Shown: positions 11,460 to 21,120 of the stretch, in pieces | Layout: each line of letters opens with the position of its first letter | Position numbering within the stretch: position 1 is the stretch's first letter | Notes under the pieces: generated by a model | What the model saw: the letters and a program-made list of their open reading frames with translations, nothing else | What the model was told of the DNA's origin: nothing | Database searches by the model: none | Source: Isoetes taiwanensis | Lineage: Eukaryota > Streptophyta > Lycopodiopsida > Isoetales > Isoetaceae | DNA length: 64,000 bases | Direction of reading: 5' to 3' | Assembly: GCA_021234155.1 (NCBI GenBank) | Contig: JAJEKV010000002.1 | Location: 40,105,841 to 40,169,840 of the forward strand | Program-made: the position numbers and the translations under genes

Positions 11460-12581
11460 TCACCAAGACTTTTTTAATAGGCCAAATGCTCTTTCAACTG
11501 CCATGCGAGTAGAAGAATGGATGAAATTAAACCTATCAAACGATTCTCTTAGTTCTTGACCTGGGTATGGCACAATTAACCATGGTAACATTGGATAACC
11601 TGCATCCCCAATGATGTATTCATGGACAGGCTGTCCATCAATGTATACCACCTCCCCATTCAATCTTTGGCCCTCAATGACCATAGATGTAAATTCACTA
11701 ACTCTTAAAAGGCGTGCATCATTAACACTTCCTGGATAACCTGCAACCACATCTAAGAATCGTGTGCGACCAGTTCTATCATACCAGTCTGTTTCTTGTT
11801 CATCATCAGGAAGTTCAATTTTTATATGTGTTGCATCAATGGCCCCACAACAATTGGGAAGGCCATGAAGGCATTGGAAGCCTTCCTTCACTACCCTCAA
11901 TTCAGGGCCAACTGGCCAGTGGAAGTGATGAGTCGCATGCATCAGCAAAGCTTCAACAAATTGAAAAGTGATTCTTGCTGTTGTAGGTCTGCCCATTCCA
12001 AACAGCTCTGATAATGTAAGAAAATTGTCGCCTGTTGCTAGTCTACGAAGGGCAACTGCAACCTGCTTCTCAACCGAAATTAGGCGTCCTTGAATCGTGA
12101 CAAGACCTTCTGGAGGATTTCTTTGCAACACAACCCTTACAAATAAGCATATGTAATAGTAGGTCTCTTTGGAAATGCGAAACAATTCCTTGAAGCGTGT
12201 TGGATCAACATGTATGACATATTCCTCAAAATGGTACCACCAATGGGTTGAATGAGGTCGTATGTACCAGGGCCCAAAAGAGCTACCATACAAGGCTGCC
12301 CTTCCAAGAGTATGACCTTGCGCTTGCAACAGAGCCCAAAACCATAGAGAATTAATTTCTGTAAGCTCAAAGTCATTGGCAGCTAAAGAAGGTAATGCAA
12401 AGGGATTGTCCACTAATGTCTGGTTCCATATTTCTTCAATAATGGCATTCATTTCCTCATTGTTCCTCATTGCAATGAAGATGGCTTGCAAGATCGAGGA
12501 CAACTGTAATACCAATGACTTGGCATCCTCATTTAAGCCATAGTCATGGCCTAAGAGCGGGTGAGCCTTCGTATAAATCAT
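11460..12581 (-). CDS. PIF/Harbinger transposase (DDE_Tnp_4, HARBI1-like)
   Basis: A 373-codon ORF. Residues about 150-245 give the N-terminal helical part (VEKQVAVALRRLATGD, then ELFGMGRPTTARI). The catalytic acids sit in GAIDATHI (first D), IIGDAGYP (second D) and MAVERAFG (E), in the usual order. FLDVVAGYPGSVNDARLL is the family signature. Between WYDR and FLDV about ten residues usual for this family appear to be missing, so the core may be damaged. The ORF stops soon after the catalytic E, short of the usual tail. Plant PIF elements normally pair this gene with a Myb-like protein; none is recognised nearby. It is probably a defective copy. Confidence 0.9.
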   Translation of the reverse strand: MIYTKAHPLLGHDYGLNEDAKSLVLQLSSILQAIFIAMRNNEEMNAIIEEIWNQTLVDNPFALPSLAANDFELTEINSLWFWALLQAQGHTLGRAALYGSSFGPWYIRPHSTHWWYHFEEYVIHVDPTRFKELFRISKETYYYICLFVRVVLQRNPPEGLVTIQGRLISVEKQVAVALRRLATGDNFLTLSELFGMGRPTTARITFQFVEALLMHATHHFHWPVGPELRVVKEGFQCLHGLPNCCGAIDATHIKIELPDDEQETDWYDRTGRTRFLDVVAGYPGSVNDARLLRVSEFTSMVIEGQRLNGEVVYIDGQPVHEYIIGDAGYPMLPWLIVPYPGQELRESFDRFNFIHSSTRMAVERAFGLLKKSW

Positions 12582-12734
12582 AAATTACCTGGAGTCATCA
12601 AGGTGCCTGGACTCAGACTTGTATCCATGTTCGAGTCCTGTATATCCTAACTTACACCTCAATGTAACCCATGCTGTTCACCTCTGCCTGATCCGGGTAT
12701 GGATCATGTCGGAAAGCTAGTCTTAGGTGTCTAT

Positions 12735-13640
12735 TCAAGACACATTTGAACTTCTCGCAGGCATTATACCAATCTTCAGTGTCAATTCAAGTGGAGGCAT
12801 GCCACTTTGGGCCTGTGCGTTCAAGAACTCAGTAGGATAGACACCTGAATCCTGGTCATCAACGATATGATCTGCATTTTTATATGTTCTAGCATATCCA
12901 GACAATAGAGCAGTCACTCTCCTATTAATCCTAGGTGATGATCTGGAATGTCAGGAAAGGTCGCTTAAATCAAGCACCCAGATCATTTGATGGCAGACAC
13001 ATTTCTTCAGATAAGCATATTATATCAGTGCCAATGTGGTCATGTATTGGCTCCCTATCATTCCCAATCCGCAACAGATACTCAGTAAAGAACTTGTTCC
13101 TCTTGATCATGTCCCTGTAAACTCATGACTCGCATATTCAATCTGAGTCTTTACAGATGAATGTGCTCCCATATGTATGAATTATTCAAGCATGCATCCA
13201 CAATTTGTTCACGACCACCACATGGAACAACTGGCAGAACTTGCCAAAAATATCCCCCAAATACTATAGAAAGCCCCCTGAAACAACATGTCAGATTTCA
13301 TTATATCATGGAGGGTCATGTATCTGCGAACCATAGGAGCTTCATCTCATACAATAATACGACATGTCCTTATTAATTTTGCCAAGCTGGATTGCTTTGA
13401 AATATTTCAAGTGGAGTATTCATCCATCTGTAATGGAATTTTAAATCGAAAGCATGCTATTTAGCATCCCTTTAATAAGACAGATCCAATTCCAGATGAT
13501 GCAATGACAATTGCTATATAACCTTTTGCGCATACATAAGCTAGTATAGTATGTCTTTCCAGTACCATCTGTGCCATCTACAAAAAAGGGTCCATCAATT
13601 TGTTCATTGCATACTCCATGATGTGATCAAATGCTTCACA
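12735..13640 (-). pseudogene. Helitron helicase domain remnants
   Basis: Reading the minus strand from 13640 down: GPFFVDGTDGTGKT is a Walker A motif typical of the Helitron PIF1-like helicase. A stretch near 13450-13520 matches the following ASSGI...LLKG motif but has a stop. DEAPMVRRYMTLHDI near 13310-13350 is the Walker B region, again next to a stop. The last block (12735-12917) has the C-terminal motif YPTEFLNAQAQSGMPP...LTLKIG. Many stops make it nonfunctional. Confidence 0.87.
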
Positions 13641-13909
13641 TTGCTCAAGATTCGACCGATCGACATCCATATTTACATCATTTTGATTTTCATGGATCAT
13701 GTTTGTATCAAAGTTCATCACATATACAAAAGCTAAAAAGATATTAAGGAATTGCCTACAGTCTTACTGTGCTTTTCAATGCTATGTAATGCCATGTTAA
13801 CGGTTACTTGCTGCAAGGTAAGGTTTCTGGCTTGAGTGCGCATATCATGCAAACAATCATCACCATGTAATGGCGTGCTTCCATCTAAATGGCTAGAGTG
13901 TTCACAAAT

Positions 13910-14200
13910 TCACATAGCAATAGAATCATAGCAATATATGTCGTAGTTGGATAGGCATATCCGATGTAGAAGCCTCTCTAAAGCATCCAAGCCATTCAGA
14001 TATTTCATCGCGAACCAATCCATGTCGCACAATAGCATCTTTGAAAGTTGGACACAATGTCCATCAACCATACATAGGTCCTCAAAGTTAGTGGCCCCTG
14101 GTACATGAGTCAGCAAAAGATGCGAGTAGAACCGCTCCCCTTCACAAAGTACATATGTCCTACAGATGGAACTGTATGCATTCGTTCTCTTACTTTCCAT
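13910..14200 (-). pseudogene. Helitron middle-region fragment
   Basis: The 96-codon ORF contains GERFYSHLLLTHVPGATNFEDL, a segment conserved between the Rep and helicase domains of Helitron proteins. It then loses similarity. It lies between the helicase remnants and the Rep remnants, in the expected order. Confidence 0.85.
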
Positions 14201-14314
14201 ATCTTTGCAGCTCTGTCATACCAAAACTTCATGGAAAAATCATGATAAAGCGTATATATAGCATCCATATTACTTGGAACGTTCATTTCAAAGTAAATAG
14301 TTAGAGATGGGCTA

Positions 14315-14447
14315 GATAACGTCCTCCCACGAGGCGTTATGGCTCAGGAAAATGGCCGAGTGGCCATGTGGCCAGGAAATTCCGAGGCCGTACGGTATGG
14401 CCAGAGGTCATTTTCCTGTGCCATAACGCCGAGGCGAGGACGTTATC
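14315..14447. repeat. Foldback element, 133 bp
   Basis: Left arm from GATAACGTCCTC (14315) through GAGGCGTTATGG to CAGGAAAATG; right arm from CATTTTCCTG through CCATAACGCC to GAGGACGTTATC (14447). The arms pair over about 38 bases with few mismatches around a loop of about 50 bases. It sits where the Helitron protein is interrupted. No target duplication is obvious. Confidence 0.8.
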
Positions 14448-15284
14448 GGCCTTAACGTCCTGGGCCGAGTCCTTTTGCACAGAGTTCTTGGCTTCAAAGT
14501 GGAAGAGAGGTTGTCTGGCTCACAAATCCGGCAGCAAATCATGGTTTGGCAGCAGATCCGGCAAAAACTTCTGCAATCATGGTTTAACAGCAGATCCGAG
14601 CCGGAAAGGAAAACCTAGTTTGCCAAAGAGGCCGGATTGGAGGGGAAATAAGAATGAATAAGAAATGGAGCTGCAAGGACGTGGATGCAGCCCGTTTTTT
14701 TCTAATCTGTTTGGGAAGAGCGGCCCCAGCAGAGGTTCACGATTAATCACAACGCGATTGGGCAGCAGAAAGGATCGATCTCGCCCGGCATGCAAAGGCA
14801 ATCGGCCACGCCTTCACAACGTGTTCTAAATCCGGCGACACAGAACCAGGCCCTAAATCCGGCGACACAGAACATGTGAAATCAGCAAATTTTGAACACG
14901 CTTGTTATGGCCATAACATGCTTGTTATGGCCATAACAAATTGGTCCACAATAATATTACTGGATATAGCACTTTAGAAGGAACGACTAAGATTAGTTTC
15001 TAGAGCAAAAGGATGACTAGGACGTTAAGGTACCATAGCAAGGGAAATTAGAATAGGATGCGTGGATAACATTGAAATTATTTTAGGCATTCATGTCAAA
15101 GAAGTAGCCGAATGATGTAACATGATTCATATTCCATAGTATCTCTTAACTCTCACTTTCTCTATAATATATGCTTTGCTGCCCTGGCAGGCGGTTGTTA
15201 AACGGACCACATTAGGCACCTGTTGTTGCAATCAAAATCCTAATATTCTCCAGCACGCTTCCAAGGAAAAGAAGTAGCAAGCAT
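14448..15284. other. Insertion block in the Helitron, no gene
   Basis: Contains a tandem pair of the palindrome GTTATGGCCATAAC (14904-14917 and 14924-14937) and repeats of the phrase AAATCCGGC(A/G)ACA near 14830-14865. GGACGTTAAGG near 15020 echoes TTAACGTCC near 14452, so both may belong to one inserted element. No protein domain was seen. Confidence 0.5.
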
Positions 15285-15491
15285 TCAAGAACAATTCCAC
15301 CGCATTACAGTTTGTAGCAGATGCACTTGTGGACCCCGCATTATTTTTTGCTCTAGATTTGCTGAAAATATATATGGTCCCTTATACACATACTTGTACA
15401 AATATTTGACTGGTTTAGCATGTGCGCAGATTTCACAATTTTCAACATTAATATGACATTTAAAATACGACATTAGCTCAGGATCAACCAC
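15285..15491 (-). pseudogene. Helitron Rep-domain fragment
   Basis: CHINVENCEICAHAKPVKYLYKYVYKG is the conserved HUH-Rep downstream motif of plant Helitrons, where a Tyr-containing KYLYKYVYKG is diagnostic. The ORF ends soon after. The next upstream Rep piece is at 15611-15820. Confidence 0.9.
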
Positions 15492-15610
15492 CTATCAGTT
15501 GGCCAACATTATTCCATCTTTTTCTACACTCTGCGGTCATCATCATGACGACGATATAATGGATACTCATCACTCACCACAGTTTTATTGATGAAATGTC
15601 ATGAACAATC

Positions 15611-15820
15611 TTAATTGCGAACTCCAACTTTCATGCAATTTGCCCATGGCTTATGTACTCCACATGGCTTGTGCATCACCGAATGGGTGGCAATCTCATA
15701 GAGCTCTGAATGTCCGTTTTTATCTAGAACTTCATCACAAACAATCTTATCAAAATCTTTAGGCATGAATGGTTTGTCAGCATGATCTACACTCAACAAC
15801 AATTGGACATGTGACGACAC
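15611..15820 (-). pseudogene. Helitron Rep-domain fragment
   Basis: SVDHADKPFMPKDFDKIVCDEV followed by ELYEIATHSVMHKPCG is the segment just downstream of the HUH motif in Helitron proteins; the C-terminal NCMKVG corresponds to the usual CMK.G. The expected His-hydrophobic-His motif is at the very start (SSHVQLLL) and looks degraded. Confidence 0.88.
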
Positions 15821-15872
15821 TCTCTTTTTGGAGTCAACAACACAATCTTGCCATTAAACGATCAATTATACA

Positions 15873-16241
15873 CTAATCTAGCAACTCTTTCGATTTCAAT
15901 TGCAAAGCCCTTGCTACTAAATCAGAACAATTTGCTGCAGTTTGTGCATTCAACAATTCCCTACTAATCTCATCAAATTTTGGATTTGCCATTATCTTTA
16001 TAAATATATCAGACCTTCCAAGTGTGCAGGTGATTGCCTTGGGATCTTGGTATAATTGGTGCAAGTATTGGGGAGATCCTACGCATGAAGGAGGTAGCAC
16101 AGCCTTACGTCCAATACAAGTAGCATACCCATCCATATATAGCCCATAATACCTCCCAAAATGTCCTTTCATATTTCTGCTTGATTCAATTGAATAAATT
16201 GTAACTTTGACTATCCATCTTGGCAAATATATCACAGACAT
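15873..16241 (-). pseudogene. Helitron_like_N domain fragment
   Basis: GRKAVLPPSCVGSPQYLHQLYQDPKAI, then a degraded LFIT..CNP-like segment (SDIFIKIMANPKFDEI), then SRELLNAQTAANCSDLVARALQLKSKELL. All follow the family order. The ORF is open for 122 codons but surrounded by stops. Confidence 0.88.
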
Positions 16242-16631
16242 ATTCTTGAAACAATCTACCAGCTACATGAAGAGGAGACAGGTGACCTTGTATAGAATGT
16301 AAGTGGAACTTGTAGAAGTATTTAACAGTATCATGACTTATACAATCACATGACATTTGGGTGCCACCCATCTGTGCCATACGAAAACATTAATACAAAG
16401 TGCAGGACATCATAAGTGAAATGGTAGGAATCTATTAATTTCAATTCATTGTTCAATGAATGTATGAGTGTTTGACATTAATTATCTACTGGATTATCAT
16501 CTACAAACATTAACGTGACCACCTTGCAGCAGTTGGAGTATTATACTGCCTCCTTTCAGCTATCATAAGATTGCAAGAAGCTAGATGCAATCGAATATTA
16601 AGGGCACTACCTACAAAAATCTAACTAACTT

Positions 16632-17087
16632 TTATCCAAATAGGCTTAAGGCAACATGTTGTTGCCAATACCTTTTCAGATGTAGGATATTAATGGGATT
16701 TGGCAATTCTCTTCCATCAAGAACAGACTTCAGCCAATAAGAATCTTTCCCTGCTATCCCAATCACTTTAAAAGGTCCTTCCCACAGATTTTCAAATTTG
16801 GCTGCTACATCTTCCCTTGCTTTGTTCCATTTGAGAACTAATTCTCCTGTTTTGAGAGTACCTTGAAGCTTATGAGCAATTTTGAATGTTGCTATGTCCT
16901 TGGCTTTTTTGATGAGAACTGCATTTTCAGCCTCAAACCTGTGTTCTTCCAGCTGTTTTATCAATCTCACACATCTTTCTTTTAGTGCATCCTCTCTCAT
17001 TATTTCTGCAACACATTGAAAGATATGGACAAATGGATTGTTCTCCATCATAAGATTTTGAATGTCCCTGACTATTTCAAATGACAA
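16632..17087 (-). pseudogene. Chimeric ORF: Helitron piece joined to Ty3/gypsy integrase C-terminus
   Basis: Residues 1-33 (QNLMMENNPFVHIFQ) are from the Helitron N-terminal region. From about residue 34 the sequence is a Ty3/gypsy polyprotein tail: KTGELVLKWNKARED, then ENLWEGPFKVIGIAGKDSYWL, then LPNPINILHLKRYW. That is the integrase C-terminal barrel and end of pol. The junction is near 16990. A gypsy fragment therefore interrupts the Helitron and is fused in frame. No LTR was recognised beside it. Confidence 0.85.
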
Positions 17088-17500
17088 CCCTTCAAAGATA
17101 GAATTCTATGATTCACTTGTGCCTCATCATTATCCATAATGTATATCTGGGCAAAGCGTGGAGAATGACGTACATTTGATAGTAAAGATCCCATTCTATA
17201 GCATATTCGACCATTCACTCTGAAGATGTACGTCCCACTAATTGCATTTGCTAAATTCACATCTATTTTCACCCTAGTGACACAAATGAAAATAAGTTTT
17301 TGTATTTACATATATTGGCTCAAAAACATTCTCCAATTCTATCACATCTCATATAAAGTTGTAGCAAAAGTTCAGACAAGGCGGGCATTAAAGACAACTG
17401 AATCTTTCCATCACCACAGCAACTAGTGCCGAATTCATTGCTCCATTTATTGCCCCACAATGTCTACATAGGTCTTCCATTCTCCCAAGGAAATGTGATA
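17000..17500 (-). pseudogene. Helitron N-terminal remnants
   Basis: TYIFRVNGRICYRMGSLL and SPRFAQIYIMDNDEAQVNHR (17072-17272) are the conserved Helitron motif before Helitron_like_N. Further upstream on the minus strand, CRHCGA (near 17465) and SCCGDGKIQLSLMPALSELL (17360-17420, with stops after it) match the C..CGA / CC..GK..LP segment that begins the homology. Confidence 0.82.
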
Positions 17501-18890
17501 GCACTGGCATATTCCATGTCCAAGCCACTTTATAGAATCCACATCTTGTTGTTATTGTCTCTATGATCAGAATTACACAATAATCTTAGAACCCTGTGCT
17601 TTGCAACTTGTCTATGCTTCAAGCATCTTTTCTCCTCAAGCTAGGTTTCTTATACAATGGATTGTTGCTTACCGACAGTGTAATGCAACGCTTGCATCTT
17701 GGCATGAGTTCTAACATACATAAGATACCACTGGCATGGTATGAGTTCTCTAACGTACATCAAACACCAATGAGATGATCACTAAAAATATCACGTTACC
17801 CATTATGTCAAAGAAAATATGCAAAGATGACCTTAAAATACCCCAAGATTATATTATATTGAGTAAGTAATTATGACAACTAAAGGCAATCGAAACTATT
17901 TACATAACCATTCATAAACAATTGGATAATAATGTCATTCATTGCTAATTCACCTACGAAAGGAAGGCCAAAGGTGATTCATTGTCCTGCAAAATAAGTG
18001 GATGTGCTTATCTGAAGGGACCACTTCATCGATCAGTTTAATCATCATAACCTGGCGATCAAGGCAAACTTGGATTTGCAATCAAAAGGTATGAAGATTG
18101 GTCTTGAATAGAAAAGGGGGGCTTCTCAAGAGCAGTCTCTATTGTAAGCCTTCATATAAGAAGCAAGTCCAAAATGACAATCTTGTAGCAAATCAATTAA
18201 GGGGACAGAAGGGACTTAAAATGTCAAATAAGTTGTTGTCTTAATGGGTGGATCTCAATGGCTTTCCTCTCCCAAAAGGGGAAAGTTTATTTTTAGACAT
18301 CAAAATATAGACCAACATATGGATGTCAGAACATGCTTCTAGAATAAATTTTGGCCGAATGAACTTCCACACTAACAGAGCAAGGAAAGTAAAAGTCGAG
18401 GTTTGAAATTTCCAGACTTCTCGGAATTCATTTTAAGCTATAACAAAAGCATTTTACCTATGCAACCAATAAGCTTGTCTGCGAAGCGATTCTTACTTCA
18501 TGATCATTTTTTCTTTCAATATATAGAATGGTTGTTCAAGATTTTTCAAGCATCTAAAATTGATAGGGAGCAGCTTCTTGACCCGATCTTCTTCTCTACA
18601 AATTCATTCGAAAGGTTAGACACGGAATCAACTATGGAGAATCATACCTATAAATCATTTAACTCGGTGTTTGAACAGAGGCCGTTGTTCATTTTGTCAA
18701 AGTTACGAATAAGGTTTTACCCATCACCGATATTCCATATGAGCATATATTCTTGAAAATTCTGAAGTTAATTGTGAAACAAATTCACACGAGTTTTTTT
18801 TTTTAGCAAATACTCAAAAACAGGTTATAGAACTGAATTGGAGCATGAAAATATGTATGATGTTGGGTTTTTTGTATCTTAAAATTTGAT
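17501..18890. other. No gene seen; right part is a dispersed repeat
   Basis: The stretch 18440-18520 (phrase 'aaccaataagcttgtctgcgaagcgattctt') resembles 29090-29150, just beyond the second terminal-hairpin array. So the two arrays sit in or beside copies of one dispersed repeat. The 117-codon ORF at 18403-18756 shows no recognised domain. Confidence 0.5.
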
Positions 18891-19550
18891 TCTAGAATGG
18901 GACTCGCATGAAACCAACAAACCGCCCGCTTAGACTTGCTTCTCATTCATCTCAGCAGATTTTCTACAATGGTGGATAGTGGGTAGCCGCACACATGCGA
19001 ACTACCCATAAAAAATAAAGGGAAAATCCAATTATATCATTTGGACCCCAACAAAATACAATGCTAATGGAGACTGGGCTAGTGTACCTGCCGAAAGCTT
19101 ATCACCGAGATTAAAAAACCCCGCCCTTTCGGGTTTTCGAGGAAAAACCCTAGTGATAAGCCTTCGGCAAGGGGCTTGGACAAACGTAAGGCATAAAAAT
19201 CGCTCTCAAAACCCACGAATGGAAAAGTCGAAACGATGATGCCGCTCGCGAACTGTGCACGCACATCACCAACAAAACAACAAGACAAAACAAACCTCCC
19301 GTGAGTGGAGGGCTGATTCGGGCGTGCTGCCGCGATAAAAATACAATAACAAAGAAGGGGAGGGTGGGTTCAAAGAGAATAAGATACTGCCGAGAGAGAA
19401 GAGGAAAGCGCCGGATGAGAAGTCGGGCGTAAAACACGCCTAAAATAGCGAACTCCCAACCAGAACGGGCATGCGCCGCCCGCATGCATGCAAAACATGC
19501 ATGCTCGTCCCATTCTAGAATGGCGATCCGATGTCTCGGATCGATGGGAT
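18891..19550 (+). mobile_element. Terminal-hairpin element, copy E1 (hairpin-bearing type)
   Basis: Starts TCTAGAATGGGACTCGCATG and ends with GTCCCATTCTAGA (inverse of the start) followed by a small hairpin (CGATCCGA..TCGGATCG) and GATGGGAT. An inverted 5' terminus that is subterminal at the 3' end, with a hairpin after it, is the arrangement described for Helentron/Helitron2 elements. About 200 bases in, it carries the conserved structured motif (19089-19169, minus strand). Its end joins copy E2 directly. No protein is encoded. Confidence 0.78.
19089..19169 (-). ncRNA. Structured motif with conserved core, copy 1
   Basis: Arms TGCCGAA-A-GCTTATCAC (19089-19105) and GTGATAAGC-C-TTCGGCA (19153-19169) pair over 16 bp. 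Read on the minus strand, the core has a GGGTTTT/AAAACCC stem and then CCC-GAAA-GGG, a GAAA-tetraloop hairpin, followed by CGGGGTTTTTTAATC. The same core with different outer stems occurs at 20509-20585 and in a LINE 3' UTR at 43888-43954. Whether it is transcribed is not known. Confidence 0.6.
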
Positions 19551-19911
19551 TCTAGAATGGGACTCGCATGAAACCAACAAACTGCCCGAATACCAAAGGA
19601 CTTCCTTAACAAACTAGGATCGAGGACGAAGGTCACAGGATGAAGGCTAAAGGCCGAGAAAGGACATCATGAAAGAAACGCCAAATTGGCCAAACCAGGC
19701 AGGAAGAAGCCCCTCCCCTGCCTGGAAACAATTCAAAGAGAATAAGGTACTGCTGAGAGAGAAGAGGAAGCGCCGATGAGAAGTCGAAGCAGAAACACGC
19801 CTAAAATAGCGAACTCCCAACCAGAACGGGCATGTGCCGCTCGCATGCATGCAAAACATGCATGCTCGTCCCATTCTAGAATGGCGATCCGATGTCTCGG
19901 ATCGATGGGAT
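19551..19911 (+). mobile_element. Terminal-hairpin element, copy E2
   Basis: Begins immediately after E1 with the same TCTAGAATGGGACTCGCATG and ends with the same terminus and hairpin (to 19911). The last 105 bases match the end of E1 with few changes. The interior differs: it begins ATACCAAAGGACTTCC, as does copy E4, and lacks the structured motif. E1 and E2 together show A1..B1A2..B2 split direct repeats. Confidence 0.78.
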
Positions 19912-20332
19912 TATCTTTAGTTGAATATAATATGTCTAGCTTTGTCATAGTTAATTAGTGGACTAGTTACGAAGATCATGCTTCTTTTCATTGCAACAAT
20001 GGCAATGCAACCAGCATCTTATGGTCTTACACACTTTGATAAAAGTCCCTCCATTGCAGAAATCTACAGTGCACCATATTGCATTGTCCTTCCTGGTTAG
20101 TCAGTATAGTATTGATATGATGCCCTGCACACTCAACAGAGGTATAAGTAGCTATTCTTGAAAATTTGGCTTGATTTCGGTATTTGGCTTGGCTAATCTG
20201 CTAGTACTTGCTAGCTCTTACATTCAGCAGCCAGGCAATAAAAATAATTCGAGCGAAATAGAAGCTTGAAATTTTTAGACTTCTAAAGTATCCATGGATG
20301 ATTCCTTCCAGAATCAATTTTCCACTTAAAAT
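19912..20332. other. Spacer between the two arrays
   Basis: AT-rich. A 41-codon ORF at about 19979-20105 (MLLFIATMAMQPASYG...) has no recognised homology. 'gaaatttttagacttct' near 20268 resembles 'gaaatttccagacttct' near 18406, again pointing to a common dispersed repeat flanking both arrays. Confidence 0.5.
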
Positions 20333-20508
20333 TCTGGGAAGGGACTCGCGAGAGACACAAAACCGGCCGATAGATAGGCTTGTCATTCATCACAGCAGCA
20401 GTATACAATGTGTGGAAAACTAGGGAGAGAGAGGGAATAGCCGACCATAGGAACAATATCGGACTACCCCCTAAAAAGAAATGTGCCAAGGCAAAATAAA
20501 AGGATAAT

Positions 20509-20585
20509 GGCGACAACTTCTCATCGGGATAAAAAACCCCGCCCTTTCGGGTTTTCGAGGAAAACCCTAATGAGAAATGGTCGCC
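20509..20585 (-). ncRNA. Structured motif with conserved core, copy 2
   Basis: Core nearly identical to copy 1 on the minus strand, including the CCC-GAAA-GGG hairpin. The outer stem is different in sequence: GGCGAC (20509-20514) pairs with GTCGCC (20580-20585) and TTCTCAT (20518-20524) with ATGAGAA (20570-20576). Confidence 0.6.
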
Positions 20586-20900
20586 AACAACCTTGAATGT
20601 GTTGCCTGGAGAACGGAGAGAAACGAGTTGACGGCGAATGCAAAATAGAGCACGACCCCAGCAAACGGCAAAAGCCTCCCCCAAATGTGTCCATGGAGAA
20701 CCGAAGGAGAGGGGTGATGGCGAACAGAAATAGAGCAAGACCCCAGCAGACGGCGGAAAACGGCGGAATCCTGCAAGCAATACCAACAAAACTCCCAAAA
20801 AGAACACCCGTAAATGGTCAGAGAAAATAAACAGCACAAGCTGCACCAAGAAGGTCCGAAAATGAAAACAGAGGAAAAAAGAACATAACAGAAAAAGATA

Positions 20901-21120
20901 GCATCACCCAGCGGGTGGAGAACTATTATGTAAAAATATGCATCACCCTCGAGGTGGAAATAAACAGCATAAAGCATCACCCAGCGGGTGGAGAACCATT
21001 ATGTAAAAATATGCATCACCCTCGAGGTGGAAATAAACAGCATCACCAGCAGGTGGAGAACAACACAGCAGGAGGGCGATGGAATAGAAATATAAGAATA
21101 GCAACACTCACAGGTGGAGA
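20901..21120 (+). repeat. Mini-hairpin repeats, CATCACC..GGTGGAG type
   Basis: At least five repeats: CATCACCC-AGC-GGGTGGAG twice, CATCACC-CTCGA-GGTGGAA twice, CATCACC-AGCA-GGTGGAG once, and a partial one near 21108. Each forms a 4-5 bp stem with a short loop. Related copies are at 22884-22925 and 23984-24030 in E4, including one with stem TACCC/GGGTA. Confidence 0.75.

Larger units (their letters stand above)
12735..17500 (-). mobile_element. Decayed Helitron (Rep/helicase) with nested insertions
   Basis: Fragments of a Helitron RepHel protein occur in the right order along the minus strand. The N-terminal part is at 17000-17500, the Helitron_like_N domain at 15873-16241, Rep segments at 15611-15820 and 15285-15491, the middle region at 13910-14200 and the PIF1-type helicase at 12735-13640. 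They are separated by stops, frameshifts and foreign DNA: a gypsy integrase tail near 16632-16990 and a block with a foldback at about 14300-15180. The element ends (5' TC, 3' hairpin plus CTRR) were not located. Confidence 0.88.

Noticed and set aside
11460-12581. Domesticated host HARBI1-like gene
   Set aside because: A stop soon after the catalytic Glu, an apparent deletion in the core and its place among decayed elements favour a transposase remnant.
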